Shown here in pieces: positions 8,103 through 16,341 of a DNA stretch of 64,000 nt (position 1 is its first letter; every line of letters starts with the position of its first letter). Source of the DNA: CADEED01 sp020442965 (GTDB lineage: Bacteria > Pseudomonadota > Gammaproteobacteria > Steroidobacterales > Steroidobacteraceae); NCBI GenBank assembly GCA_041395525.1, contig JAWLAH010000001.1, positions 124,001 to 188,000 of the forward strand, in the 5' to 3' direction. Both the position numbers and the translations under genes were made by a program. The notes under the pieces are model-generated. The model ran no database searches. It was not told the DNA's origin and worked only from the letters and a program-made list of their open reading frames with translations.

Positions 8103-9020
8103 TCAACGACTGCGCGCCAGCGCCAGAACTCGCCGCGCCTTGTGCGCGACCGGATAATCGACGAATGCGCCTTTGTGCTGAATCGCAGCGAGCCCCTGCG
8201 CCTCGGCTTCTTCGAACGCGAAGACGATCGCTTGTGCGTGCTCGAGCTCGGCCTGCGTCGGCGTAAACACCTCGTGACAAACGGCGACCTGATCCGGATG
8301 TATGCACAATTTGCCTAGAAATCCCATTTGTTTGCCGAGCCGTGCGGAACGTCTGAAGCGCTCGAGATCCTTGATCTGCACGACGACGGTATCGACAGGT
8401 GGCTCGATTCCCGCCAGGCGAGAAGCGTGGCTGAGACGCGCCCGTGCGAAATCCAATTCGCGCTCTTCGGCTGTCCATTCGAGATTCAAGTCGTTAGTGT
8501 AGTCGGCACCGCCAAACGCAAGGCGACTGAGGCGCGGTGTGGCCGCAGCGATCTCTTCAGCCCGCATGACGCCCAGCGCTGTTTCGATGATTGCAATCAG
8601 ATCCGTCCTGCCAGCTTCCATGCCGGCCTGTTGCTCCAGCTCGGAAATTCGGACCGCGATCGCCTGCATTTGCTTTGCCGATTCGACCTTCGGCACCACG
8701 ATGCCGTCGAGCCCGCGTATCACTACGGCTTCGAGATCGCTAAAGCACCACCGCGTATCGAACGAATTCACACGCACATACGCTTTGCAGTCGCGCGGCT
8801 TGCTGAGCGCGCTCGCCACCGCCGCGCGCGCCCGCTCTTTCTCGGCCGTCGCTACGGCGTCCTCGAGATCGAATACCGCAACGTCAGCGCCCACTTGAAG
8901 GACCTTCTCGGCACGCCGCGGGTGATTGCCCGGAGCAAACAGGAAACTCCGCAATCCCTGTGGCAGCACACGTCGGAACTGCCCCGTCATTTCGACCTTA
9001 GTGAATCTACCGGTAGTCAT
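8103..9020 (-). CDS. CitE-like (HpcH/HpaI fold) acyl-CoA lyase
   Basis: A 305-residue TIM-barrel lyase of the citrate lyase beta / citramalyl- and malyl-CoA lyase family, which splits a beta-hydroxyacyl-CoA into acetyl-CoA and a 2-oxo acid. Visible family blocks are RSFLFAPGNHPRRAEKV, ADVAVFDLEDAV with acidic metal ligands, VRVNSFDT, IVVPKVES, IAIIETALGV, AFGGADYTNDL and GKLCIHPDQV near the C-terminus. A ribosome site, AAGGA, lies 10 bases before the ATG. The GntR gene ends 22 bases upstream on the same strand, so the two form one unit. With the MaoC and CoA-transferase genes next door, a citramalyl-CoA lyase-type step fits. It could equally act on another C5-C6 hydroxyacyl-CoA. Confidence 0.87.
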   Translation of the reverse strand: MTTGRFTKVEMTGQFRRVLPQGLRSFLFAPGNHPRRAEKVLQVGADVAVFDLEDAVATAEKERARAAVASALSKPRDCKAYVRVNSFDTRWCFSDLEAVVIRGLDGIVVPKVESAKQMQAIAVRISELEQQAGMEAGRTDLIAIIETALGVMRAEEIAAATPRLSRLAFGGADYTNDLNLEWTAEERELDFARARLSHASRLAGIEPPVDTVVVQIKDLERFRRSARLGKQMGFLGKLCIHPDQVAVCHEVFTPTQAELEHAQAIVFAFEEAEAQGLAAIQHKGAFVDYPVAHKARRVLALARSR

Positions 9021-9042
9021 TCGATGTTAGTCCTTCGGTGCT

Positions 9043-9792
9043 CTATGAACCGCTTTGCCAACCACGTTTCAGCTCCAGGCTGTAGGTGTAGCGCTCGGCC
9101 GGGTGCCAGGAAACCGACACCTCGAAGATACGACTATTGGCCCCCACATAGCGCCGCACGATCTTGAGCGCTGGCGCGCCTGGCTCGCACTGGAGCATGG
9201 CGGCATACTCGGCGGGAACCAGCCCGGCACGCAAGTCCACGGCTACCTGTTCAACGCGCTCACCGAAACGCGCCTCGATGAGCTCGTACACCCGCTTCTG
9301 CTTGCCAATCATCTTGACGATAGCGCGATATTCGGGAACAAGGTAGACATCAGTCCAGCAGATGGGTGCCTGAGTCGCCTTGAATTGCCGCAACGCCCCG
9401 AATCGAAACCACGCCGTACCGGTTGCACAGTGTAACAACTGCGCCAACTTGCGATCTGTGGTCACCAGACCACTCGAGATCACCTTCAAACGGCTGTCGG
9501 CAGGGTACTGCAGCAGCTCGGACGGGCTGCGAATGGTTTGTACGTACGCCGCGCTCGATTGCTTGGAGCGCACGACGGTGCCGACGCCCTGCCGCCTTTC
9601 GATCAGACCAAGTTCGGTGACGAGACGCAAAGCCTCGCGCACCGTGTGCCGGCTGACGCCGAATCGAGCCACCAGCTCATGTTCGCCGGGCAGCGTCTGA
9701 CCGACCTGCAACTTGCTCGCCCGGATTTCGGCGATCAATTGCTCCGCGAGCTGCCGGTATCGAGGCTGAGGATTATCTGCCTTGACGATCAC
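9043..9792 (-). CDS. GntR family regulator with UTRA domain (HutC subfamily)
   Basis: A DNA-binding regulator of 249 residues. The N-terminal winged helix-turn-helix carries the GntR signature LPGEHELVARFGVSRHTVRE, then GLIERRQGVGTVV. The rest is a UTRA ligand-binding domain, with RFGALRQF, WTDVYLVPEY and the C-terminal FEVSVSWHPAERYTYSLEL. I place the start at GTG 9792 because GGGAGG lies six bases before it; the longer reading from 9822 has no ribosome site. It shares an 85-base promoter region with the MaoC gene, where a perfect palindrome sits, and the same palindrome precedes the TonB receptor and amidohydrolase genes. Repression relieved by a pathway acid or its CoA ester is the likely mode. 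Confidence 0.9.
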   Translation of the reverse strand: MIVKADNPQPRYRQLAEQLIAEIRASKLQVGQTLPGEHELVARFGVSRHTVREALRLVTELGLIERRQGVGTVVRSKQSSAAYVQTIRSPSELLQYPADSRLKVISSGLVTTDRKLAQLLHCATGTAWFRFGALRQFKATQAPICWTDVYLVPEYRAIVKMIGKQKRVYELIEARFGERVEQVAVDLRAGLVPAEYAAMLQCEPGAPALKIVRRYVGANSRIFEVSVSWHPAERYTYSLELKRGWQSGS

Positions 9793-9848
9793 TGGAGGCC
9801 TCCCAGGCGGACGTGGTTGCACTCGCGCATGCGTTGTCGCAAGCTACA

Positions 9849-9864
9849 ACTTGTCCGGACAAGT
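9849..9864. promoter_or_regulatory. Putative GntR operator ACTTGTCCGGACAAGT (site 2)
   Basis: A perfect 16-base palindrome whose inner 12 bases are identical to the site at 3971-3982. It lies 13 bases before the MaoC start and 56 bases before the GntR start. Bound protein would cover the MaoC leader and could control both directions, including autoregulation. Confidence 0.75.
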
Positions 9865-9877
9865 GGGAGTTGCGCAA

Positions 9878-10396
9878 GTGAGTCAAAACGCGAAGCCTGT
9901 CGGCCCCAACCGCTATCGGGAGCAGTTCGGTCGGCATTACGAGGACTTCAACGTCGGTGACGTGTATGAGCATCGCCCGGGCAGAACGATCACGGAGACC
10001 GACAATACCTGGTTTACGTTACTGACCATGAATACCCACCCGCTGCATTTCGATGCAGAGTATGCCAAAGCTTCCGAGTTTGGTCGCTGCATCGTCTGTA
10101 GCCCCCTCACGGTCGCGTTGATGGTCGGCATGAGCGTGACCGACGTGAGCCAGAAGGCCATCGCCAATCTCGGCTGGCGCGAGATCAAGCTGAGCTTTCC
10201 GCTCTATGCTGGCGACACGTTGTACGCGGAATCCGCAGTACTGGAGAAGCGCGAATCCGCCTCGAGGCCCGGCGCCGGGATCGTCACGGTCAAGACTATT
10301 GGCAAGAATCAGGACGACAAAGTCGTCTGTACGTTCGAGCGCACAATTTTGGTAGCACGTCGCGGTCATTCCATCGAAGACCGGATTGGCTACTGA
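9878..10396 (+). CDS. MaoC-like (hot-dog fold) acyl-CoA hydratase/dehydratase
   Basis: A 172-residue single-domain MaoC protein, expected to add or remove water at an enoyl-CoA double bond. The core block NTHPLHFDAEYA at about residue 47 corresponds to the hydratase-2 motif GDxNPxH, but with Asn in place of the usual Asp and His in place of the usual Asn. GWREIKLSFPLYAGDTLYAES follows, typical of the mesaconyl-/itaconyl-type MaoC group. GTG 9878 is chosen because GGGAG stands eight bases upstream, just beyond the operator palindrome. It is first in a tight rightward operon with the acyl-CoA dehydrogenase and two CoA-transferases, consistent with hydration of an unsaturated C5-type acyl-CoA. 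Confidence 0.87.
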   Translation: MSQNAKPVGPNRYREQFGRHYEDFNVGDVYEHRPGRTITETDNTWFTLLTMNTHPLHFDAEYAKASEFGRCIVCSPLTVALMVGMSVTDVSQKAIANLGWREIKLSFPLYAGDTLYAESAVLEKRESASRPGAGIVTVKTIGKNQDDKVVCTFERTILVARRGHSIEDRIGY

Positions 10397-10409
10397 AGGT
10401 GGGACAGCC

Positions 10410-11567
10410 ATGACCAACGTGAACCACGAAGAGGCTGCCATCTACGACGCAATCGAGCGTTGGACCGAAAAGGAAGTCAGGCCGATCGCCAAGCGCTTCG
10501 ACCACGCCGACGAGTATCCAGCGGACCTGGTCGAGCAGATGAAGGAACTCGGCATGTTTGGCGCGACGATCCAGCCGCAGTACGGCGGGCTGGGTTTATC
10601 CTGCGCGACCTATGCACGCATCGTGATGAAAATCTCATCCGTCTGGATGGCGCCCGTAGGCGTCTTCAACTCGCACCTGATCATGGCCGCAGCGGTACAG
10701 CGCGCCGGCACCGAAGAGCAGAAGCAGCAGTGGCTGCCCCGCTTTGCCACGGGCGAACTGCGCGGCGGTATTGGGCTGACAGAACCGAACGCGGGCACCG
10801 ATCTGCAGAGCATCCGCACCGTCGCCAAGCGTTCCGCCGATGGTATGCACTACGTGATCGATGGCACCAAGACCTGGATCACCAACGGCATTCACGGCAC
10901 GTGCTTCGCCGTGCTCGTCAAGACAAACCCGGAGGCCGAACCGCGACATCGTGGCATGTCGATGTTCGTGTGCGAAAAGGGCGCGGGATTCACAGTCGGC
11001 AAGAAGTTGCGGAAGATGGGCTACAAGGCGATCGATTCCGCCGAGTTGGTGTTCGACGGGTTCAAAGTACCAGCGGCCAATCTGATCGGCGGCGCAGAAG
11101 GGCTCGGTTTCAAGCACGCCGCCGGTGGTCTGGAACTGGGCCGGATCAACGTAGCGGCACGTGGCGCCGGCATTGCCGCCGGCGCGCTCGAACTGGCCCT
11201 GCGCTATGCGCAAGAGCGCCAGACGTTCGGCAAGCCGATCGGACAGCATCAGGCCATACAGCTCAAGCTCGCTGACATGGCGACGCGCGTCGAAGCTGCG
11301 CGCCTCCTGATCGAACAAGCCGCTAACAAGTACGATTCCGGACAACGTTGCGACATGGAAGCCGGCATGGCGAAGCTGTTCGGCTCGGAGGCTGGTGTGG
11401 AAAACAGCCTCGAGGCGATGCGCATATTCGGTGGCTACAGCTACTCGATCGAGTACGATGTCGAGCGACTGTACCGTGATGCACCGCTCATGTGCATCGG
11501 CGAGGGTACTAACGAGATGCAACGCATTATCATTGCGCGCCAGTTGCTCGAACGGAACGCGATCTGA
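10410..11567 (+). CDS. Acyl-CoA dehydrogenase
   Basis: An FAD enzyme of 385 residues that makes an alpha,beta double bond in an acyl-CoA and passes electrons to ETF. All three family regions are visible. The N-terminal helices carry WTEKEVRPIAKRFD. The FAD/substrate block is GGIGLTEPNAGTD followed by DGTKTWITNG. The C-terminal helices carry RQTFGKPIGQHQAIQ and MCIGEGTNEMQR; the Glu before GTN is the position of the catalytic base in the medium-chain type. ATG 10410 is preceded by AAGGTGGGA. The stop overlaps the ATG of the next gene by one base. In this setting a short or branched substrate such as a methylsuccinyl- or isovaleryl-like CoA is plausible, but undetermined. Confidence 0.93.
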   Translation: MTNVNHEEAAIYDAIERWTEKEVRPIAKRFDHADEYPADLVEQMKELGMFGATIQPQYGGLGLSCATYARIVMKISSVWMAPVGVFNSHLIMAAAVQRAGTEEQKQQWLPRFATGELRGGIGLTEPNAGTDLQSIRTVAKRSADGMHYVIDGTKTWITNGIHGTCFAVLVKTNPEAEPRHRGMSMFVCEKGAGFTVGKKLRKMGYKAIDSAELVFDGFKVPAANLIGGAEGLGFKHAAGGLELGRINVAARGAGIAAGALELALRYAQERQTFGKPIGQHQAIQLKLADMATRVEAARLLIEQAANKYDSGQRCDMEAGMAKLFGSEAGVENSLEAMRIFGGYSYSIEYDVERLYRDAPLMCIGEGTNEMQRIIIARQLLERNAI

Positions 11568-12769
11568 TGCAGCGCCCCGATTTCCTGCCGCTCACGGGTC
11601 TGCGGGTTCTTACGTTCGAGAACTTTGGCGCGGGCCCCTTCGGCTCGATGTATTTGGCTGATCTCGGTGCCGAAGTCATCAAGATCGAGAACCGGCAGCA
11701 AGGTGGCGACGCGACGCGACGCATGGGTCCGCACTTTCTGGGCACCGACGACAGTCACTTCTTTCAGACCTTCAATCTGAACAAGAAGAGCGTCACGCTC
11801 AATCTCAAGACGCCGGACGGTCAGGCTGTCTTTCACAAGCTCGTCGCAAAGTCGGATGCGGTGCTCAATAACCTGCGTGGCGATCAACCCGAGAAACTCG
11901 GCCTGACCTACGCGGCACTCAAGGGCAGCAACCCCAAGATCGTATGCGCGCATCTGTCAGCGTATGGCCGCGACAACGAGCGCAAAGCCTGGCCAGGGTA
12001 CGATTACCTGATGCAAGCGGAAGCGGGCTACTTACACCTGACCGGCGAACCGGGCTCACCACCGGCACGCATGGGCCTCTCGATCATCGATTTCATGACC
12101 GGCATCACCACCGCACTCGCGCTGGTATCGGCGCTATTTGGCACCAGCCGTTCGGGCATTGGCCGAGACATCGACGTGAGTCTCTTCGACGTTGCGCTGC
12201 ACCAACTTTCGTATCCGGGCAACTGGTACCTCAACGAAGGCACGCGCACCGATCGTTTGGCACGCAGCTCGCATCCGTCGGCGACACCGGTACAGCTTTA
12301 CAAGACGCAGGACGGCTGGATCTTCATCATGTGCATGACCGAGAAGTTCTGGCGTGCGTTGCTGCCGATCATCGACCGACCCGATCTCGCTACTGATCCG
12401 CGCTTCGCGGAGAGTGGGGCGCGCAGCCGCAATCGCGACGCACTAACACCCATTCTCGACGATGAGTTCGCGCGCGATACGACCGCTAACTGGCTCACCA
12501 AACTGCAAGGCGTGCTGCCCGCTTCGCCCGTCTACGACATGGCACAGGCACTCGATAATCCGTTTGTTGCGGAAATAGGCGCGTTGCAGACGTTGCCTCA
12601 TCCGCAACGCGCGGATTTTCGGGCACTTGCCAATCCGATCAAGCTGGACGGCAAGCGTCTCCCCAGTCGCGTCGCAGCAGCGCTCGGGGCGGACACGCAC
12701 GCCGTTCTGAACGAGCTTGGCTACAGCCAGCAGGACCTCGAAACTCTGGCAGCCAAGCAAGTGATCTAA
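11567..12769 (+). CDS. CaiB/BaiF family CoA-transferase 2
   Basis: A type III CoA-transferase of 400 residues. It opens with LTGLRVLTFENFGAGPFGS, then GAEVIKIENRQQGGDATR and NLNKKSVTLNLKTPDG. The catalytic Asp is likely in LSIIDFMTGITTA near residue 180. Its start codon shares one base with the stop of the acyl-CoA dehydrogenase, so translation is coupled. The next CoA-transferase begins three bases after its stop. The two neighbours are clearly different in sequence (one uses LSIIDFMTG, the other PAADMAAS, around the active site), so they are probably two activities or two subunits rather than a fresh duplication. Acids used are unknown. Confidence 0.91.
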   Translation: MQRPDFLPLTGLRVLTFENFGAGPFGSMYLADLGAEVIKIENRQQGGDATRRMGPHFLGTDDSHFFQTFNLNKKSVTLNLKTPDGQAVFHKLVAKSDAVLNNLRGDQPEKLGLTYAALKGSNPKIVCAHLSAYGRDNERKAWPGYDYLMQAEAGYLHLTGEPGSPPARMGLSIIDFMTGITTALALVSALFGTSRSGIGRDIDVSLFDVALHQLSYPGNWYLNEGTRTDRLARSSHPSATPVQLYKTQDGWIFIMCMTEKFWRALLPIIDRPDLATDPRFAESGARSRNRDALTPILDDEFARDTTANWLTKLQGVLPASPVYDMAQALDNPFVAEIGALQTLPHPQRADFRALANPIKLDGKRLPSRVAAALGADTHAVLNELGYSQQDLETLAAKQVI

Positions 12770-12771
12770 CG

Positions 12772-13932
12772 ATGAAACTCGACGGTCTGCGTGTCCTCGA
12801 TCTCTCGCTGTTCCTGCCGGGCCCGCATCTCACGATGATGATGGCCGATCACGGCGCGGAAGTGATCAAACTCGAGCCGCCGGGCGAAGGCGAGCCGAAT
12901 CGACACATTGGGCCGCGTGAGGGCGAGACGTCCGTATATTTTCGCAATACACACCGCGGCAAGAAGAGCATCAGCCTGAACCTGAAAGATCCCGTCGCAC
13001 GCGAGGCACTCTTGAAGATCGCCGATACAGCCGACGTGTTCGTAGAAGCATTTCGTCCTGGTGTCGTCGATCGCCTCGGCGTGGGCTATCGCGCGGTCGC
13101 GGCACGCAATCCTCGTATTGTCTATTGCTCGATCGCAGCTTTCGGCCAAACGGGACCCTACAGAGACGTGCCCGCTCACGATATCGGTACCGAAGCGATA
13201 GCAGGCGTGGTTAGCCTGAATCTCGGCGATGACCATCAGCCCACCATGCCGCACGTGCCGGCGGCCGATATGGCAGCCTCGCTGATGGCCCTGAGCGGAA
13301 TCCTGATGGCGCTCTTTCGACGCGAGCAGACGGGGCTTGGCGACTATATCGACATCGGGATGCACGACTCGATCCTGGCGTGGACGGCCAACGTCACGGG
13401 TGATGTGTTCGCGAACAAGCGCGCGCCGGTCGTCAAGGATGAGCGCACGTTCGGCGGCGCCGCGTTCTACAAGATCTATCGCACGCGCGACGATCGGCAT
13501 GTGGTACTCGCCGGCCAGGAGCCCAAATTCATCCGCAATCTCCTGCACGAACTCGGCAGGCCAGAACTCGTCGTGCTGTGCGAGCGAGGCCCCGGGCCAC
13601 ATCAATTGCCCGTCATCGAGTTCCTGCAAGGCGTCTTCGCGCGCAGAACGCAAGCCGAATGGGTGCAGTGGTTTCACGGCAAGGATGTGTGCTTTGCGCC
13701 GGTGAAGGATTTGCGCGAAGCATTCGACGATCCGCACGCCCGCGCCCGGCAGATGCGTCTCGCGGATCCAGCGGGTCGCGAACACATCGGCATCCCGATC
13801 AAGTTCATGCGCGAACCTGGCCGAGTCGACTTCAGATTGCCAGCCCTTGGCGAACACACCGGTGACGTTCTACAAAGCGCTGGTGTGGATCAGGCGACGA
13901 TCGATTCACTCGCACGCACGGTTCGTAGTTAG
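12772..13932 (+). CDS. CaiB/BaiF family CoA-transferase 3
   Basis: A type III CoA-transferase of 386 residues and the last gene of the MaoC operon. Family blocks are LRVLDLSLFLPGPHLTMM, GAEVIKLEPPGEGEPNR and FRNTHRGKKSISLNLKDP. The probable catalytic Asp is in VPAADMAASLMAL, about residue 166. Its N-terminal LFLPGPHL variant is common in CaiB proteins labelled alpha-methylacyl-CoA racemase-like, so isomerisation of a branched acyl-CoA is an alternative to CoA transfer. The stop is only two bases from the stop of the convergent antiporter gene, leaving no room for a separate terminator between them. Confidence 0.91.
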   Translation: MKLDGLRVLDLSLFLPGPHLTMMMADHGAEVIKLEPPGEGEPNRHIGPREGETSVYFRNTHRGKKSISLNLKDPVAREALLKIADTADVFVEAFRPGVVDRLGVGYRAVAARNPRIVYCSIAAFGQTGPYRDVPAHDIGTEAIAGVVSLNLGDDHQPTMPHVPAADMAASLMALSGILMALFRREQTGLGDYIDIGMHDSILAWTANVTGDVFANKRAPVVKDERTFGGAAFYKIYRTRDDRHVVLAGQEPKFIRNLLHELGRPELVVLCERGPGPHQLPVIEFLQGVFARRTQAEWVQWFHGKDVCFAPVKDLREAFDDPHARARQMRLADPAGREHIGIPIKFMREPGRVDFRLPALGEHTGDVLQSAGVDQATIDSLARTVRS

Positions 13933-13934
13933 TG

Positions 13935-15911
13935 TCAGCCGACTAACAGGACCGTTTCGGCGTGTTCGATCGCCTGCGGCGTGCCGTAGATGAACACAAT
14001 GTCGCCGTCGCGCAGCTGCATGCTCGCCGACGGCGCGCGCCCCATGATCCCGTGACGTCGTATGCCAGTGAACGTGACATCGGCGCCCGCTGCACGAACA
14101 TCGGCGAGTGTCTTGCCGATCGCCCAACAGTTGGGCGGCAACACGACAGAGCGTACGGCCTCGCGCCAAGGCTTGCGATCCTCGCGCGGCCCACCTTCCG
14201 GCACGATCACATCGCGCAGCAGTTCGTACCGGTTGTTGCGAAGACTGGTGACCGTGCGCAGCACACGTGACACCGGCACATGCAGCAGCAGCAGTGCATG
14301 CGAAGCCAGCATCAGGCTCGCTTCGAACGTCTCCGGCACCACTTCGGTGGCGCCAGCCGCCTTGAGCTCGGTGAGTTTGGTGTCATCCTGCGTGCGCACC
14401 AGCACCGGCACATTGGGTCGCGAACGACGCACAGCGCGCAGGATCGAGATAGAGGTCGCCGGGCTCGCGAAGGTGATGATCACCGCACTGGCGGTCGTCA
14501 GGCCCACGCGTTCCAGCACCTCCTCGTCCGCAGAATCGCCGTAGTACACCGGCTCACCAGCCTGTCGGGCGACCCGGATGCGAGCGGGATCGAGATCCAC
14601 CGCAATGAACTCGAATCCCTGCGATTCAAGCACTCGCGACAGGTTCTGACCGACGCGACCGAAGCCGCAGACGATGACGTGCTCACGCTGCGCCACCTGC
14701 TCCGTCAGGGCGAATTCGCGCTGCAGCGCGGTGCTATCGGGCACCTTTTCGCGGATCAACCAGCCAGCGATGCGCTTGTTATTGCTGATCAGAAACGGTG
14801 CCAACACCATGCTGAGGACGATCGCCACTAACAGCGGCTGCACATACAGCTTGTCGAGCGAGCGATCCTGCAACAGGAGCGTCAGCAACGCAATGCCGAA
14901 TTCCCCGCCCGCTGCCAACGTGATGCCGGCGCGCAGGGTCTTCAACCCTGATCCCTCCAACACGCGAAATACCGTGGCAGCGATCAACGCTTTCACTACG
15001 GTCAGCGCCACGACAATGGCCATGACCAGCCAGAACTCCGACAACAGCAGCCGCAAGTCGAGCAACATGCCGACGGAGATGAAAAATAAACCTAATAGGA
15101 TATCGCGAAACGGTCGGATGACAGTCTCGATCTGATGACGATATTCAGTCTCGGCCAACATCATTCCTGCGAGGAAAGCGCCCAACGCCATCGACAGTCC
15201 CGCGAGGTGCGACGCCCAGGCCGAGGCCAGCGCAACAAACAGGACCGCAAGGGTAAAGAGCTCGCGTAACCGGCTATGAGCTATCTCAAAGAACAAGGGC
15301 CGCAGCAACCAACGTCCGGCGGCTAACACCACCATGACCGAGACCGTTCCAGCCAGCACTTTGGCGAGCACCGCGGCCAGTGAGAACTCCTCGGCACCGG
15401 CTCCGATCGCGGCCGCCAGCGCGAGGAACGGCACGAACGCGATGTCCTGGAACAACAGCACGCTGAATGCGATGCGCCCGTGTGCGCGGTTGAGCTCCGC
15501 ACGTTCGGTCAGGAGCTGCACGACGATCGCCGTTGAACTCATCGCCAGGGCGCCGCCCACGACGATCGCCAACAGCCAATCGAGCCCCAGCAAGCGTGCA
15601 ATGACCGCCACGACCCCCGAGGTCGCGATAACCTGCAGCGAACCCAGCCCGAAGACCTCTCGGCGCATCGCCACCATACGCGGCCAGGAAAATTCGAGTC
15701 CAAGCGTAAACAACAGAAAGACGACGCCTAACTCGGCCAGCAATCGTGTCGTGTTCGACTCCGCGAAGACACCGAGCGCGTAGGGCCCAAGCACCAGACC
15801 GACGGCGAGATACCCAAGAATCGCAGGCAAGCCAACGCGCCGCGCGAGCGTCACGACGAACACCGACGCGGCGAGCAGAATCAGGATCTGAGGCAGAGTG
15901 GAGTCGAGCAT
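13935..15911 (-). CDS. CPA2-family cation/proton antiporter with TrkA domains (Kef/YbaL type)
   Basis: An inner-membrane exchanger of 658 residues. The first ~380 residues form about twelve spans, including ILGYLAVGLVLGPYALG, ELGVVFLLFTLGLEFS and ALAMSSTAIVVQLL, all typical of monovalent cation:proton antiporter-2. A Rossmann TrkA-N domain follows at about 415-530, with the nucleotide motif VIVCGFGRVGQNLSRVLE and the acidic end of strand two, FIAVDLD. A TrkA-C-like domain ends the protein (DGDIVFIYGTPQAIEHAE). This layout fits K+ efflux systems gated by nucleotide or glutathione adducts, like KefB/KefC, or YbaL. It stands alone, tail to tail with the CoA-transferase operon. Confidence 0.92.
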   Translation of the reverse strand: MLDSTLPQILILLAASVFVVTLARRVGLPAILGYLAVGLVLGPYALGVFAESNTTRLLAELGVVFLLFTLGLEFSWPRMVAMRREVFGLGSLQVIATSGVVAVIARLLGLDWLLAIVVGGALAMSSTAIVVQLLTERAELNRAHGRIAFSVLLFQDIAFVPFLALAAAIGAGAEEFSLAAVLAKVLAGTVSVMVVLAAGRWLLRPLFFEIAHSRLRELFTLAVLFVALASAWASHLAGLSMALGAFLAGMMLAETEYRHQIETVIRPFRDILLGLFFISVGMLLDLRLLLSEFWLVMAIVVALTVVKALIAATVFRVLEGSGLKTLRAGITLAAGGEFGIALLTLLLQDRSLDKLYVQPLLVAIVLSMVLAPFLISNNKRIAGWLIREKVPDSTALQREFALTEQVAQREHVIVCGFGRVGQNLSRVLESQGFEFIAVDLDPARIRVARQAGEPVYYGDSADEEVLERVGLTTASAVIITFASPATSISILRAVRRSRPNVPVLVRTQDDTKLTELKAAGATEVVPETFEASLMLASHALLLLHVPVSRVLRTVTSLRNNRYELLRDVIVPEGGPREDRKPWREAVRSVVLPPNCWAIGKTLADVRAAGADVTFTGIRRHGIMGRAPSASMQLRDGDIVFIYGTPQAIEHAETVLLVG

Positions 15912-15944
15912 TCACCCCACGTTAGGCTGCGCTGCGGCAGCGCG

Positions 15945-16304
15945 TCAACCGTTCATCAGTACCGTCGTGTCGTAACGTTCGAAATTCTGCAGAGCACGAC
16001 GGTAGGAGTTCTGCACCAACCGCTCCGCTTCCTTATCGGCCCTGGGCGAGAGAATCATGCGAATGATCACGTCGTCGGCTGGCCGATTGATATCTTCCGC
16101 GAGCAGCTGTTCAATCACCCGCGTGAGTCTCACGGTCATTTCGTTGACGAATCGCAAGCGCGCCCCATCATGTACGTTATCGAGCGTCGCGCCGTATGTC
16201 GCTCTGGCCTCCGTCGCCAGCTCCGTGAGCAATGTAGCCAGGAACCGGGCCTTGTCGATCGTCCTGAGATCCGTGTAGTAGTCGACTTCGGATTGGAGAT
16301 TCAC
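15945..16304 (-). CDS. Small conserved-looking protein of unknown function
   Basis: I do not recognise this 119-residue protein. It is soluble, rich in charged helices, without signal peptide or membrane segment; the middle reads ATLDNVHDGARLRFVNEMTVRLTRVIEQLL. It follows the AgmX-like transducer gene by 37 bases on the same strand, so it is probably the last gene of the long envelope-motor operon. A cytoplasmic partner or regulator of that complex is a guess from position. Confidence 0.7.
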   Translation of the reverse strand: MNLQSEVDYYTDLRTIDKARFLATLLTELATEARATYGATLDNVHDGARLRFVNEMTVRLTRVIEQLLAEDINRPADDVIIRMILSPRADKEAERLVQNSYRRALQNFERYDTTVLMNG

Positions 16305-16341
16305 GGCTGAAACATCCCTATCTGCGCCCTAACACATCGCC

